Shown: piece after piece, positions 6,513 to 16,137 of the stretch
Position numbering within the stretch: position 1 is the first letter of the stretch
Layout: the number at the start of each line of letters is the position of its first letter
Assembly: GCA_023663735.1 (NCBI GenBank)
Contig: JAMPGV010000033.1
Coordinates: 1 to 33,905 of the forward strand
Direction: 5' to 3'
Length of the DNA: 33,905 nt
Origin: Muribaculum sp.
GTDB taxonomy: Bacteria > Bacillota > Clostridia > Lachnospirales > Lachnospiraceae
Position numbers and translations under genes: made by a program
Notes under the pieces: model-generated
What the model saw: only the letters and a program-made list of their open reading frames with translations
Databases searched by the model: none
What the model was told of the DNA's origin: nothing

Positions 6513-9500
6513 ATGTTAAAACGGTTATTGGCATTTACGTTAGCGGGCTGTCTGATCTTGGACGCGACGCCTGTGACGGGCAGAGCGGCAGGGTTTCCGA
6601 CAGAGGCTGTCGTGATGGAGACAGAGAGCGCTCCTGCGGGAACGACAGACGGTTCTGAGGGAACCGATCTGGCGGACGGGCAGTATTTGACGGACGCAAA
6701 GCCGGCGGCCGAGGACGAAAGGCTTCCGCTGACGAAGAACGCAGACGGCAGCTATAGCTTCGAGACCGAGGATTACCGGGTGAACGTAAAGCCCGATGCG
6801 GGAAGCCTGTTCCTGCGCTTTACGGTATCGCTGGAAGCCAAGGGAGAGATGCCGGATACGGCGTACAATTTCCCTTTTCGGGTTTATTATAAAAAGAGCG
6901 GCAGCAGCGAAGCACCGGTGGAAGAGCCGATCAGCCTGTCTCACGCGTTGAACTATGTTGCCCGGGATGACTTTATCAGGATCGAGGGGGGAGAGTCGTA
7001 TGATGTGTATTTTGCGCTGAAAGACTACGGCTCGTCTGCGGACACGACGCTGGGAACCACGGAAGCGATCGTCATGCAGACACAGAAGACGGACAAGAAG
7101 CTTGTGTGCCACGGGGTGTCGCAGACGGAGACCGAGATCACCTTTGATCTGGAATCTGACCAGAATGTGGTTTGTTATTATGCGCCGGCGGACGGTTCCA
7201 AGGAAGAGCAGAGTGTGTATCTGTACCGGGGATGGTATGACAAGACGCTGACGGGACTCCAGCCGGGGACGGAATATAATATCCGTTTCGTCAGCAATTA
7301 TTCCGTGACGCTTTGGGAGACCCGCGTATCCACCGAGGAGACTGCAACGCAGGTGGATTGGCAGATTGTTGACGCAGTGGATACGTTCGGCTTGACGGTG
7401 AAGGCGGACGTGTCGAAGTATGCGGGGACTGCCTCCGGATTCACCATGCATTGCGCCTACACCGATGCGCTGGGCGGCGAACAGGATTTTAGCCGTTGGT
7501 TTTCTCTTTACGGCAATAATGTGACAACGGCGGAGGACGGCACAAAGAGCTTTTCCGGCGAGTGGACGTTTGCGGAGGGCTTGGTGGCGGATACCGCGTA
7601 TGACATCACCGTATGGCTGGAGGGCGACGGGATTGTCTATGGGAAAGAGACGAAGACAGTGACTACCCCTGCCGCGCGTTATATGGCGGAGGACATTGAG
7701 TTTACCGTGCGGCAGAGCGAGAGCAACCCCAAGACCGTAGAAGTGAGGGTGGTGAACAATGCCGAGGGTGAGAACGCAAACAGAACGGCCTATCTGTATT
7801 ACCGGCGGGAGGGCGACAAAGCCGCTTACCGCAAACAGGAGACCATCATTTCTTCTATTGCGCCGAATCTGATTTATCTGCCACAGCTGGAATACGGCGC
7901 AGTCTACCACTATGTATTTTTGATCGGCGGCCTGAAAAAAGAGTGGACCGGAAGCTTCGGGGAGCCGGAGGTTCGGTTGACCGCCGTGGGAGAGGGAGAG
8001 GACAATGCGTTTGATCTTGTGCGCACCTGGAAAGCGGAGCCGGCGGAGGGCGCGGAGGCGCTGTCCGGAGATTATAAGCTGACGCTGTATTATCTGGCAG
8101 GCGGCAGTTATCAGACGCTGGGAAGCATTGTCTTAAATGAGGAGAACGCTTATCAGGCAGAGTTTAGGACGGCGGCCTTCGGGGTTCTGATGGCGGATAC
8201 GGATTATGAGTTGAAATGGGTTGTGGGCAAATCGGACGCTGTGAACACCTCCGATGCGGTGCTGCACACGGTTTATGAGTCTGTCCATACCCGCAGGGCG
8301 GAGATCACCGTCGAGGATGCGGGCGATATCGACTGGGACGACAGACGGTATACGGTGTCTATCGCACCGGAAGATATGGAGCAGCTGGCGCAACACTCTC
8401 GTGCGCTGCCGATCTACGGATGGATCCGCAAAGCGGGGAGCGGCGCGTTCCGGCAGAGCGGCTCTTTGCAGCTGTCTGCCACGGACGATTTCAGCGGTTC
8501 CCTGATGTTTAGGAATCTGGAGCCGGGGACGGAGTACGAGGTCTCCCTGCGGAGTCCGGTAAACTATGGGGTGAGCGCAGAGTATTGGACGGGGAAATTT
8601 ACCACGCCGAAGGATGAGCGGACGGTTGCCGTGACGAGAAAGACGGCAAAACTCTATTCTGTAACGCTGGATTATACGCTCTCCCAGATTCTTCCCGAGG
8701 CGGATTACGCGTATGTCGCCTGTTTTATCCGGGAGCAAGGCGAGGGAAACGAATGGGAGAGGGCAAGTTACAACCACAGCTATAACGGCACGAACGGACA
8801 TAACGGCAGTTATGTAATCGACAGCTATAACGGGAAGGAACTGAAAGAGAATACCGCCTACGAGTATCAGATCGGGTTTACTTCGACCTATAATGCCTCG
8901 CTGTCGGATCTGGAGAAGGCTGTCCCAGGGGAATTTGCCACGGCGGAAGATCAGCGCAGTCTCTCGGGAGCCGGCGTATCTGCAGGCTATGCCACCGTAC
9001 AGGCGGGAGCTATGCTTGTCGGCAATGATTATAATGTAAATACTTATATCTATTTCTTCTACCGGGAGCAGGGAGCCGAGAGCTGGCTCAAGGCTTCGTA
9101 TTGGGTGACTTCCGGGAATGCGGTCGAGTATACAAGAACCGTGGAGGATTTAAAACCGGGGACGGCATACGAGTATGTGATGGTGATCGCCAACAACGCC
9201 TCCTGTGACAGTCCGGAGGATGTGGAATCGGAACGCAGGAAGGAATCCGGGACATTCACAACGAAGAAAGCGTCCTACACGCTGGATTTTGCTCTGGACG
9301 AGAGCAGGTTGACTTATAACAAAGCGGTGGTGAGGGTCAGCGCGAAGGGCAGCACGGAAGACGGCAGCGTGGAAGCCGCGCTGGAGCTGAATACTGGTCT
9401 GAGCGCGTCCGTGAATCTGAAGAGAAGCGCGGGCTACACCCGGACCGCAGCCTTTACCGGTCTGTTGGGCGGCACGGAATATACTGTGGTGAAAGCCGTG

Positions 9501-12500
9501 TTGAGCGTGACGGAGAACGGCAGGAAAGTGGCGATCGCCGAACTTCCCTGCGACTTCAAATTCACCACGAAAGAGGCACAGGCTCCCACGGCGCTCGTCC
9601 TCTCGGAGGAGGCGATCGGCTTAAACGCCGCAGGCGGGGCAGACGGGCCATTCTATGAGGGATATAATCAGAAAACTTTGCGGGTAAAGATGACGCCGGA
9701 GACGGCCGCCACAGGATTTGTCTGGGAGAGCAGCAACCCGGAGGTCGCTTCCGTACAGAACGGCGTGGTGTCCGCAAAAGGCGTGGGCGAGGCGAAGATC
9801 ACGGTCAAATCCGTCTATGACGAGAATGTGTCCGCATCCTGCGATGTGACGGTGAAAAATTATGTGGCGGGTCGGGTGACCTGGCAGACCAATCCGCAGA
9901 TCCTGTCTTATACCGCCAGCCAGTACATCTATAAGGGAGAATATTTGGAGGGACTCGGACTCTATGAGCAGACCTCCACGGTTTCAGGAGACGATGGCGG
10001 CGCAGGAACGCTTGTCCCGCTGTCCGGTTATGAGGTGACGGCAGAGAAGGAAGGAATCGTCTCATGGGACAAAGAGACAGGCAGGTTACAGGCGCTCTCC
10101 GTAGGTTCCACGCGGATTTATCTGGAAAAGGATGGCGTCAAGGCGTCGTTCTCCGTCACGGTAAGAGCGGTCGCAAGAGGATTTGGCATAAGCGGATTCT
10201 CCTGCGGTTCAAATGAATACTCCGCTGTTGCGGGAGAGGAGGAAGGCAGCTATATTCTGGCATGTGTTCCGGGAATCACTTATCAGACAAAACTGCAGGT
10301 AGGTCCGGCGCAGGCGCTTTACTTCTATGGGGAATTTGAGTGGACGGTCTCCGACGAGAGTGTGGCCAAAGTGGATAGCTTGGGCAAAGTTACGCCTGTG
10401 AAGGCGGGCGACGTGACGCTGACGGTAACGCCGAACAAGACATATACGCCGGAGAAGCTAGAGATTCCCCTGCATATCCGGGAACTGCCCAAAACGGGAG
10501 AGGAGGACGCTCTCTTTGCGCTGGCCAACGACGGCGGCAAAATCGGCGACGTGCCGTTCCCTGACACCTGGGCCGAGGGCTGGGCATGGAGACGGCCCGA
10601 CACGCCGCTTGTGACAAACGGCGTTTACTCGGACAATCAATATCTGTTTGAGGCGGTATATCAGGACGAAAAGAACGCAGCGGAGCGCTTTTATCCCCTT
10701 GAGAGAACGCTGAAAGTGTATATCGGCAGGATTACGGGCGTGTCCGTGCAGGAGATTGTGGCGGACAATGCACACAATCATGCGCTGGAAGTGTCTGGAG
10801 AGACGGCTGCAGGAGCAGATACGCTGTCGCTTGCGGTCAATCCTCTCTGGCAGGGGAAGACGCAGACGGCCGCTTATACGATAGAAATTCCCGAGATCAA
10901 CGGACTTACCGTCGCCAGCCGTCCCACGGCAGGATCTTATGACGTCACGGCGCAGAAGGCGGGCAAGTACACGCTGAAGATTGCGGTGAAATCCAAAGGT
11001 ACAGACAAGGTGCTGGCGCAGACCACCTATCAAATCAATGCGGTGGAACAGAAGCAGGCGGCGTCCATTCTGATACAGCCGGATGAGAACAGCGTGGCGG
11101 ACGGCGTGGTCATGAACCAGAATGGAGACATTCTTTTCACCTCGACGGGAGAAAAGAACTTCACGAAGAACTTTACGCTGAAAGCCGTCGTGAGAGACCG
11201 CAGCGGGCAGGAGCTGGATACCGCACTGGAATGGAAGTCATCGGATAAATCGGTGGCAGCCGTGGCGGCGGACAAGAAAGATACGCACACCGTAAACGTC
11301 ACGGTAAAGGGCGAGGGACATACGGTAATCACGGCCACAGCGAAAGACGCCGGGAAATATTCCGTGACTTTCAATTTGGAAGTACAGAACCATCGGCCCA
11401 GAGTGGATACCGACAAGGCGACTGTAAACATCGCCTATGATTATACGGACTATACCGGCAAAAGCTATGCGGCGGCAGCCGGGGCGGTGGAGATTGTCCC
11501 CGTGTACGGAGAGTCGATTCAAAGCGTCAGCCTCTGCGATGAGAACGGGCAGGCAAGAACGGATCTTACGGCAAGCCGCTATGATAGCACGCGATATTTA
11601 ATCATGCCCGTGGGGGAGGAAATGCCGACCGGAACGTATTCGTGCAAGCTGCTTGTGGTCACGGACACGGGGGCGGAATATACCTACAGCCTGAAAGTGA
11701 CGGTGGTGGATAAATCCCCTTCCGTCTCCGCGAAAATGGGGACTGCGCCCAATCTGTTCTTCACGGACAGCGTGGGCAGGATCCGTCTGACCATAGGCGA
11801 CAACCGCTATGTGGAACGCGTGGCGTGGGAGGATCAGTCCGAGGGCGTGAACAACGGTTTTGCGATGACGTCAGGATACTATATCAGCAAGAACAAATAT
11901 GTATCCTATGTGGACGTCAAGCAGCAGCCCGATCTTGGGGTGGCGGACAAAAAGCTGACGGACGGCGGCGTCGCGCAGGGAACGCTGACTGTGAAAGTCC
12001 GCGGTTACCGGAAATACTATACGTTTGATAACTTTAAGGTAAAATACACTTATAAGAAGCCGAGTATCGTGACCCAATCCGCATCCAGCACGGTGGTTCC
12101 CGCCGTGGGGCAGTATGAGGGCGAATTCAGGTTCTATGATAAGACCAATAAGCGCTACCTCTATTATGATGAGTCGGGCGGCGGAAACGACGAATTTGAC
12201 GAACTGACATGGGACAGCGAAACGGTGGAGCTAAGTCCCATCTACAGGGCGGTTCTGTTCCGGTATTCCGGCAAAGCGGGAACCCAAAAGCTCGCCATGA
12301 CATTGGATTCCGTATCCTGGCGGGAGCCGGTGCAGACGACGCATACCATCAAGCCGATTCAGCCGAAGGCTTATTTAAGCGCCTCGCGGCTCGATTTTAA
12401 CACGGCGGTGGAGGGGCGGGACTCCACAAATGTGTACTTGAAGAATACGGGGTATTATTATAATCTCAACTGCAGCGATCTGGTGGTCGTGGGGGCGAAC

Positions 12501-13406
12501 GCCAAATCCAAGAGACTGCTGGAGAAAGATCTGCTTATCATCACGACCGACAACAAAACGGTGACCGTGGAGTCGAGCAAGGCAGGGCTGCTGGAAGAGA
12601 AGGCCGCGGCGGGAACCTACAGCTTTAAGGTGACGCCGTACTGCGAGAATCCGGAGACGGGAGAGCGGACGGCTCTCAACACCCTGACTTTGAAGATCAG
12701 GCTGATTCATAAGCCGGCAGCCGCCAAAGTGAGTCCGAAAGGGACGCTGGATTTGACTTACGGGGTGGCGTCCACGCCTTATGACAAAAAGAATTGTGTG
12801 GTGTTAGTAGATCCTAAGTTCAGCAATCTGAGCAGCGATTATTTTGTCAGCAGTTATAAACTGACAGGGGAATACAGCGATTATTTCAGTCTGAACTACA
12901 GTGCAATCCGGTATGGGAATACCTATGGCAACCATTATTATATCGCCGTCAAAGACCGGACTTCCTGCAAGCTGAAGGCGGGGCAGACCTATAAGCTGGC
13001 CATCGAGTATACGATTTCGTTAAGGAATGGGGAAACGATTCAAGTGACCAGCAACACGTTCAAGATCAAGCCGAAGCAGAAAGCTGTGAAAGTGACGGTG
13101 CAGAACAACAACCAGACGCTGTATGCAGGCGCGGGCGGCACGCTGAACAGAACCTGCCGTCTGTCGGTACCCTCCTATTACACCATATCCGGCGCCTCCG
13201 GCAGCATCGACTGCAACAAGGACGGCAAGGCGGATATCACAGTGAGTGGCAACAGCACGGTGACGATCCGCATTGTGGACGCCGACGCGGTGGGAGCGTC
13301 CGCTTCGGGCAAGTCCTACAGTATTCCGGTCACGGTGCGCCTAAGCGGACGGGACGGCGTCAGCAAGGATGTGAAGACGACGATCAAAGTGAAAGTAAAA
13401 CGATAA
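6513..13406 (+). CDS. Giant exported protein with repeated FN3-like and bacterial Ig-like (Big_2-like) domains
   Basis: 2297 residues starting at an ATG with a GGGAGGAAC site. The N terminus (Lys3, Arg4, a hydrophobic run, then GRAAG near 23-27) is an export signal. LAGC at 10-13 resembles a lipobox but is very early, so ordinary signal peptidase I cleavage is more likely. The first 1000 residues carry several FN3-like units, each with a tag such as LQPGTEY, LEPGTEY or LKPGTAY. From about 1025 there are Big_2-like units, with WESSNPEVASV, FEWTVSDESVAKV and WKSSDKSVAAV followed by Gly-rich turns and a DVTV/SVTV strand. The C-terminal 900 residues are beta-rich and I cannot assign them. No LPxTG, SLH or choline-binding anchor is visible and no catalytic domain was recognised. 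It is probably a surface or released adhesin/scaffold. It interrupts the usual trmD-rplS adjacency. Confidence 0.88.
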   Translation: MLKRLLAFTLAGCLILDATPVTGRAAGFPTEAVVMETESAPAGTTDGSEGTDLADGQYLTDAKPAAEDERLPLTKNADGSYSFETEDYRVNVKPDAGSLFLRFTVSLEAKGEMPDTAYNFPFRVYYKKSGSSEAPVEEPISLSHALNYVARDDFIRIEGGESYDVYFALKDYGSSADTTLGTTEAIVMQTQKTDKKLVCHGVSQTETEITFDLESDQNVVCYYAPADGSKEEQSVYLYRGWYDKTLTGLQPGTEYNIRFVSNYSVTLWETRVSTEETATQVDWQIVDAVDTFGLTVKADVSKYAGTASGFTMHCAYTDALGGEQDFSRWFSLYGNNVTTAEDGTKSFSGEWTFAEGLVADTAYDITVWLEGDGIVYGKETKTVTTPAARYMAEDIEFTVRQSESNPKTVEVRVVNNAEGENANRTAYLYYRREGDKAAYRKQETIISSIAPNLIYLPQLEYGAVYHYVFLIGGLKKEWTGSFGEPEVRLTAVGEGEDNAFDLVRTWKAEPAEGAEALSGDYKLTLYYLAGGSYQTLGSIVLNEENAYQAEFRTAAFGVLMADTDYELKWVVGKSDAVNTSDAVLHTVYESVHTRRAEITVEDAGDIDWDDRRYTVSIAPEDMEQLAQHSRALPIYGWIRKAGSGAFRQSGSLQLSATDDFSGSLMFRNLEPGTEYEVSLRSPVNYGVSAEYWTGKFTTPKDERTVAVTRKTAKLYSVTLDYTLSQILPEADYAYVACFIREQGEGNEWERASYNHSYNGTNGHNGSYVIDSYNGKELKENTAYEYQIGFTSTYNASLSDLEKAVPGEFATAEDQRSLSGAGVSAGYATVQAGAMLVGNDYNVNTYIYFFYREQGAESWLKASYWVTSGNAVEYTRTVEDLKPGTAYEYVMVIANNASCDSPEDVESERRKESGTFTTKKASYTLDFALDESRLTYNKAVVRVSAKGSTEDGSVEAALELNTGLSASVNLKRSAGYTRTAAFTGLLGGTEYTVVKAVLSVTENGRKVAIAELPCDFKFTTKEAQAPTALVLSEEAIGLNAAGGADGPFYEGYNQKTLRVKMTPETAATGFVWESSNPEVASVQNGVVSAKGVGEAKITVKSVYDENVSASCDVTVKNYVAGRVTWQTNPQILSYTASQYIYKGEYLEGLGLYEQTSTVSGDDGGAGTLVPLSGYEVTAEKEGIVSWDKETGRLQALSVGSTRIYLEKDGVKASFSVTVRAVARGFGISGFSCGSNEYSAVAGEEEGSYILACVPGITYQTKLQVGPAQALYFYGEFEWTVSDESVAKVDSLGKVTPVKAGDVTLTVTPNKTYTPEKLEIPLHIRELPKTGEEDALFALANDGGKIGDVPFPDTWAEGWAWRRPDTPLVTNGVYSDNQYLFEAVYQDEKNAAERFYPLERTLKVYIGRITGVSVQEIVADNAHNHALEVSGETAAGADTLSLAVNPLWQGKTQTAAYTIEIPEINGLTVASRPTAGSYDVTAQKAGKYTLKIAVKSKGTDKVLAQTTYQINAVEQKQAASILIQPDENSVADGVVMNQNGDILFTSTGEKNFTKNFTLKAVVRDRSGQELDTALEWKSSDKSVAAVAADKKDTHTVNVTVKGEGHTVITATAKDAGKYSVTFNLEVQNHRPRVDTDKATVNIAYDYTDYTGKSYAAAAGAVEIVPVYGESIQSVSLCDENGQARTDLTASRYDSTRYLIMPVGEEMPTGTYSCKLLVVTDTGAEYTYSLKVTVVDKSPSVSAKMGTAPNLFFTDSVGRIRLTIGDNRYVERVAWEDQSEGVNNGFAMTSGYYISKNKYVSYVDVKQQPDLGVADKKLTDGGVAQGTLTVKVRGYRKYYTFDNFKVKYTYKKPSIVTQSASSTVVPAVGQYEGEFRFYDKTNKRYLYYDESGGGNDEFDELTWDSETVELSPIYRAVLFRYSGKAGTQKLAMTLDSVSWREPVQTTHTIKPIQPKAYLSASRLDFNTAVEGRDSTNVYLKNTGYYYNLNCSDLVVVGANAKSKRLLEKDLLIITTDNKTVTVESSKAGLLEEKAAAGTYSFKVTPYCENPETGERTALNTLTLKIRLIHKPAAAKVSPKGTLDLTYGVASTPYDKKNCVVLVDPKFSNLSSDYFVSSYKLTGEYSDYFSLNYSAIRYGNTYGNHYYIAVKDRTSCKLKAGQTYKLAIEYTISLRNGETIQVTSNTFKIKPKQKAVKVTVQNNNQTLYAGAGGTLNRTCRLSVPSYYTISGASGSIDCNKDGKADITVSGNSTVTIRIVDADAVGASASGKSYSIPVTVRLSGRDGVSKDVKTTIKVKVKR

Positions 13407-13412
13407 AAAAGC

Positions 13413-13441
13413 TTGCATTTGTGAACATGCTGTGATAAAAT
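13413..13441 (+). promoter_or_regulatory. rplS promoter
   Basis: TTGCAT (13413-13418), 17 bases, TAAAAT (13436-13441), only a few bases after the giant gene's stop. Transcription would start near 13448 and give a leader of roughly 75 bases. It explains how rplS stays expressed although the giant gene separates it from trmD. Confidence 0.65.
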
Positions 13442-13522
13442 ATCATTTGTTGTGAAAACGAGATGGTCCTCTGTTACGGAATTTGTGTATTAAGAACATC
13501 CATTTTATGAAGGAGGCTCCTT
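13442..13522 (+). promoter_or_regulatory. rplS 5' leader with the ribosome binding site in a small hairpin
   Basis: The Shine-Dalgarno AAGGAGG (13510-13516) is followed directly by TCCTT (13518-13522), which pairs with AAGGA (13510-13514) across a 3-base loop, just before the ATG. GATG (13462 region) and CATC (13498 region) could close a larger stem. L19 leaders that autoregulate rplS are known in Firmicutes; I cannot confirm membership from the sequence alone. Confidence 0.4.
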
Positions 13523-13870
13523 ATGAGTGATATCATCAAAGAGATCGAAGCGGAACAGTTGAAGGAGAGCGTGGATACTTTTCATGTGGGCGATACCGTA
13601 AAGGTATACGGCAAGATCAAAGAGGGAAACCGCGAGAGAATTCAGGTGTTCGAGGGCGTTGTCCTGAAGAGACAGGGCGGCAGCAACCGAGAGACATTCA
13701 CCGTCAGAAAGACTTCCGGCGGCATCGGCGTGGAGAAGACTTGGCCCCTGCACTCACCCAATGTGGAGAAGATTGAGGTGGTGAGACGAGGTAAAGTGAG
13801 ACGCGCGAAACTCAATTACCTCAGAGAACGCGTGGGCAAGAAGGCGAAGGTCAAAGAGCTGGTGAAGTAA
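13523..13870 (+). CDS. rplS: 50S ribosomal protein L19
   Basis: 115 residues, the normal length. Family landmarks include [22 protein letters not shown], seen here in parts as FHVGDTVKV and [14 protein letters not shown], then FTVRK and [17 protein letters not shown]. The basic C terminus [20 protein letters not shown] matches L19. L19 sits at the 30S-50S interface near bridges B6/B8. The ATG has a strong AAGGAGG site. It has its own promoter and is followed by a terminator-like hairpin, so it is probably a monocistronic unit here, unlike the trmD-rplS operon in many relatives. Confidence 0.97.
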   Translation: MSDIIKEIEAEQLKESVDTFHVGDTVKVYGKIKEGNRERIQVFEGVVLKRQGGSNRETFTVRKTSGGIGVEKTWPLHSPNVEKIEVVRRGKVRRAKLNYLRERVGKKAKVKELVK

Positions 13871-13896
13871 TCAGAAAACAGGAATGTATGAGAAAC

Positions 13897-13930
13897 GGGG
13901 CGATTGCGGCGTGTGCGATTGCCCTTTTCT
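13897..13930 (+). terminator. Intrinsic terminator after rplS
   Basis: GGGCGAT (13898-13904) pairs with ATTGCCC (13918-13924), six Watson-Crick pairs and one G-U, followed at once by TTTTCTATTTT. The 13-base loop is G-rich. It separates rplS from the lepB promoter. Confidence 0.6.
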
Positions 13931-13944
13931 ATTTTGGAAATCTG

Positions 13945-13953
13945 TGTTATACT
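13945..13953 (+). promoter_or_regulatory. Extended -10 promoter before the first lepB
   Basis: TGT-TATACT (13945-13953) is an extended -10 element; the matching -35 position (TTTTCT, 13925-13930) is poor, as allowed for this class. The start codon of lepB is 60 bases downstream. Confidence 0.45.
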
Positions 13954-14012
13954 GTAGAGAGCCGACATAAGTTGAGCCGCCGCGGGCGGCCGGTCCGGAA
14001 GGATGAATGCAA

Positions 14013-14591
14013 ATGGCGCGTCACAAGGGACTCAGTTTTTACAAGAGAAAAAAGAAAATAAGTTCGGCGGCGCTGCGGGAAGCAGCCAACTGGATTTTCG
14101 GGATCGCCGTCGCCGCCTTTATCGCGGTCGTGCTGGTTCATTTTTATGGAATGACCATTCAGGTGGTGGGCGTTTCCATGGAGCCGACGCTCTATAACGG
14201 CCAGGGGATTCTGGCGGATCGTTTCTGCTATGTACTCTCCTCGCCCAAGCGGGGCGACGTGGTAATCTTTCTGCCCAACGGCAATGAGAATTCCCATTAT
14301 TATGTCAAGCGCGTCGTGGCGGTTCCGGGGGACGAGGTGCTGATCGAGAACGGAGTTTTGTATGTAAACGGTGAAAAGAGCGAGTGGACGGATGAAAAAA
14401 TTCTGGACGCCGGGATTGCGGAGAACCGTCTCGTGATGGCAAAGGGAGAATTTTTCTGCGTGGGGGACAATATCAACAACAGTGAGGACAGCCGTTCAGC
14501 CAATGTAGGCCCGGTGAAGGAGACGGATATCATCGGAAGGGCGTGGTTCGGGCAGGACTGTGAGGCGGCTGGCATGGGATTGGTCAGATAA
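14013..14591 (+). CDS. lepB: Signal peptidase I (first of two)
   Basis: 192 residues. A basic N terminus is followed by one membrane helix (about 23-45), then the S26 catalytic domain facing outward. The catalytic Ser is S55 in GVSMEPT and the general base is K99 in YYVKRVVAVPGD; the later GDNINNSEDSR box is also present. It cleaves signal peptides from exported proteins. ATG 14013 is 9 bases after AAGGA; ATG 14007 is only 3 bases away from it and less likely. A second lepB lies just beyond rbgA. The two are only moderately alike, so they may have different substrates rather than being a recent duplication. Confidence 0.94.
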   Translation: MARHKGLSFYKRKKKISSAALREAANWIFGIAVAAFIAVVLVHFYGMTIQVVGVSMEPTLYNGQGILADRFCYVLSSPKRGDVVIFLPNGNENSHYYVKRVVAVPGDEVLIENGVLYVNGEKSEWTDEKILDAGIAENRLVMAKGEFFCVGDNINNSEDSRSANVGPVKETDIIGRAWFGQDCEAAGMGLVR

Positions 14592-14658
14592 TCCCTCCAA
14601 ATGCTCGTGTATAGGTGGTCTGAAGACATATGCGCGTCTTATGAGAAACGGAGAAAAG

Positions 14659-15540
14659 ATGAATTATCAGTGGTATCCCGGTCATATGACCAAAGCGGTT
14701 CGTATGATGCAGGAGAACGTCAAATTAATCGACTTAATCATAGAGATTTTGGATGCACGGATTCCGGTGAGCAGCCGCAATCCGGATATCAATGAATTGG
14801 GGAAGAATAAATCCCGCATCGTGCTTCTGAACAAGTCGGATCTGGCCGATCCGGTGCAGAATAAGCGGTGGATGCAGTATTTTCAGGAACAGGGCGCTTA
14901 TGCGCTGGAATGCAACGCCAAATCCGGCGCGGGCGTCAAGGCCGTGAACGCGCTGGTACAGGAGGCCTGTCGGGAGAAGATCGAGCGGGACAGGAAGCGG
15001 GGGATCGTAAACCGTCCTGTGCGCGCCATGGTGGCGGGCATCCCCAATGTGGGAAAGTCCACGTTCATCAACGCCTTTGCGGGAAAAGCCTGTACCAAGA
15101 CAGGCAATAAGCCCGGCGTCACCAAGGGCAAGCAATGGATCCGGCTCAACAAGAATCTGGAACTTCTGGATACGCCGGGGATTCTCTGGCCCAAGTTCGA
15201 GGATCAGGAGGTGGGGATGCATCTTGCCTTTATCGGCTCCATGAACGACGAGATCATGATACCGGAGGAATTGGCCTGCGACTTGATCCGCGCGGTCTGC
15301 CGTTACTATCCGGCGGCGATCCCCGACCGGTACGGATTGGACGGCGTGGAAATCCTGCAAGACGGGAAGGAATCCGCAGAGTTGACGGACAGCGGATCCG
15401 CAGAGCTTCTGCGCCGGATTGCCGAGAGCCGGAAATGCTACGGCAGGGGAGAGCAGCCGGATCTGCTCAGAGCAGCCACACTGTTTATCGATGACTTTCG
15501 GAGCGGCCGTCTGGGCCGGATGACATTGGAGAGGAGATAA
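14659..15540 (+). CDS. rbgA: Ribosome assembly GTPase RbgA (YlqF)
   Basis: 293 residues, family-typical. The G motifs are circularly permuted: G4 NKSD at 58-61 precedes G1 GIPNVGKST at 127-135 and G3 DTPG at 171-174. The opening MNYQWYPGHMTKA is diagnostic. RbgA promotes late 50S assembly in Firmicutes, letting L16 and neighbouring proteins join the 45S intermediate. The start at 14659 follows CGGAGAAAAG; ATG 14641 would add six unconserved residues. The stop codon is 6 bases before the second lepB, so they are translationally close. The lepB-rbgA-rnhB cluster order is standard in Firmicutes. Confidence 0.96.
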   Translation: MNYQWYPGHMTKAVRMMQENVKLIDLIIEILDARIPVSSRNPDINELGKNKSRIVLLNKSDLADPVQNKRWMQYFQEQGAYALECNAKSGAGVKAVNALVQEACREKIERDRKRGIVNRPVRAMVAGIPNVGKSTFINAFAGKACTKTGNKPGVTKGKQWIRLNKNLELLDTPGILWPKFEDQEVGMHLAFIGSMNDEIMIPEELACDLIRAVCRYYPAAIPDRYGLDGVEILQDGKESAELTDSGSAELLRRIAESRKCYGRGEQPDLLRAATLFIDDFRSGRLGRMTLERR

Positions 15541-15546
15541 TGTGTG

Positions 15547-16095
15547 ATGAAAAAGAAGATTATGAGGGAACTCATCAACAGCGGCATCTACCTGCTGTGT
15601 GTACTGGCGGCGGCATGGTTTTTGGTCGCCTTTGTCGTCCAGCGCACGGCGGTGGAGGGTTCCTCCATGGAGGCGACTCTCTCCGACGGAGACAATCTGT
15701 TCGTGGAGAAACTGTCCTATCGGTTCGGAGATCCGCAGCGCTTTGACATCATTGTGTTTCCGTACCAGCATGAGGAGGGCGTCTATTATATCAAGCGGAT
15801 TATCGGCCTGCCGGGGGAGACCGTCCGGATCGACGAGAAGGGCAATATTTATATCAACGACAAAATCCTGCAGGAGTCTTACGGCAGGGAGGTGATTCAG
15901 GCCGACCATGTGGGGCGGGCGGCTGAACCGGTCACGCTGGGGGACGATGAGTATTTTGTCATGGGCGACAACCGCAACAACAGCAAGGACAGCCGCACGG
16001 AGGCGGTGGGTAATGTCCACAAGAAAGATATTCTGGGGCGGGTGTGGATCCGTATCTGGCCGCTCGAGAAATTTGGCGTGGTAAAGCACGGATAA
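15547..16095 (+). CDS. lepB: Signal peptidase I (second copy)
   Basis: 182 residues. N-terminal membrane helix at about 11-31, catalytic Ser40 in GSSMEATL and Lys83 in YYIKRIIGLPGE, and the box MGDNRNNSKDSR near the C-terminal third. This copy is closer to the textbook Gram-positive SipS/LepB than the first one, which has a longer basic N terminus. The start is ATG 15547 with GAGGAGA upstream; a GTG codon (15544) directly before it and an out-of-frame ATG at 15540 are less likely. It begins 6 bases after the rbgA stop and is followed after 42 bases by rnhB. Confidence 0.94.
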   Translation: MKKKIMRELINSGIYLLCVLAAAWFLVAFVVQRTAVEGSSMEATLSDGDNLFVEKLSYRFGDPQRFDIIVFPYQHEEGVYYIKRIIGLPGETVRIDEKGNIYINDKILQESYGREVIQADHVGRAAEPVTLGDDEYFVMGDNRNNSKDSRTEAVGNVHKKDILGRVWIRIWPLEKFGVVKHG

Positions 16096-16137
16096 GCTGG
16101 AAAGAAGAGCGCCGTCTCAAAAGCGGCAGGAGGGGAT

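Noticed and set aside
6513-6552. Lipoprotein signal (LAGC at residues 10-13) in the giant protein
   Set aside because: The Cys is unusually close to the N terminus and the hydrophobic run continues past it; ordinary secretion is more likely, though not excluded.
6540-7910. 456-codon minus-strand frame opposite the giant gene's start
   Set aside because: Antisense shadow; composition is Arg/His-rich without domain signals, and the plus-strand reading has a signal peptide and a strong ribosome binding site.
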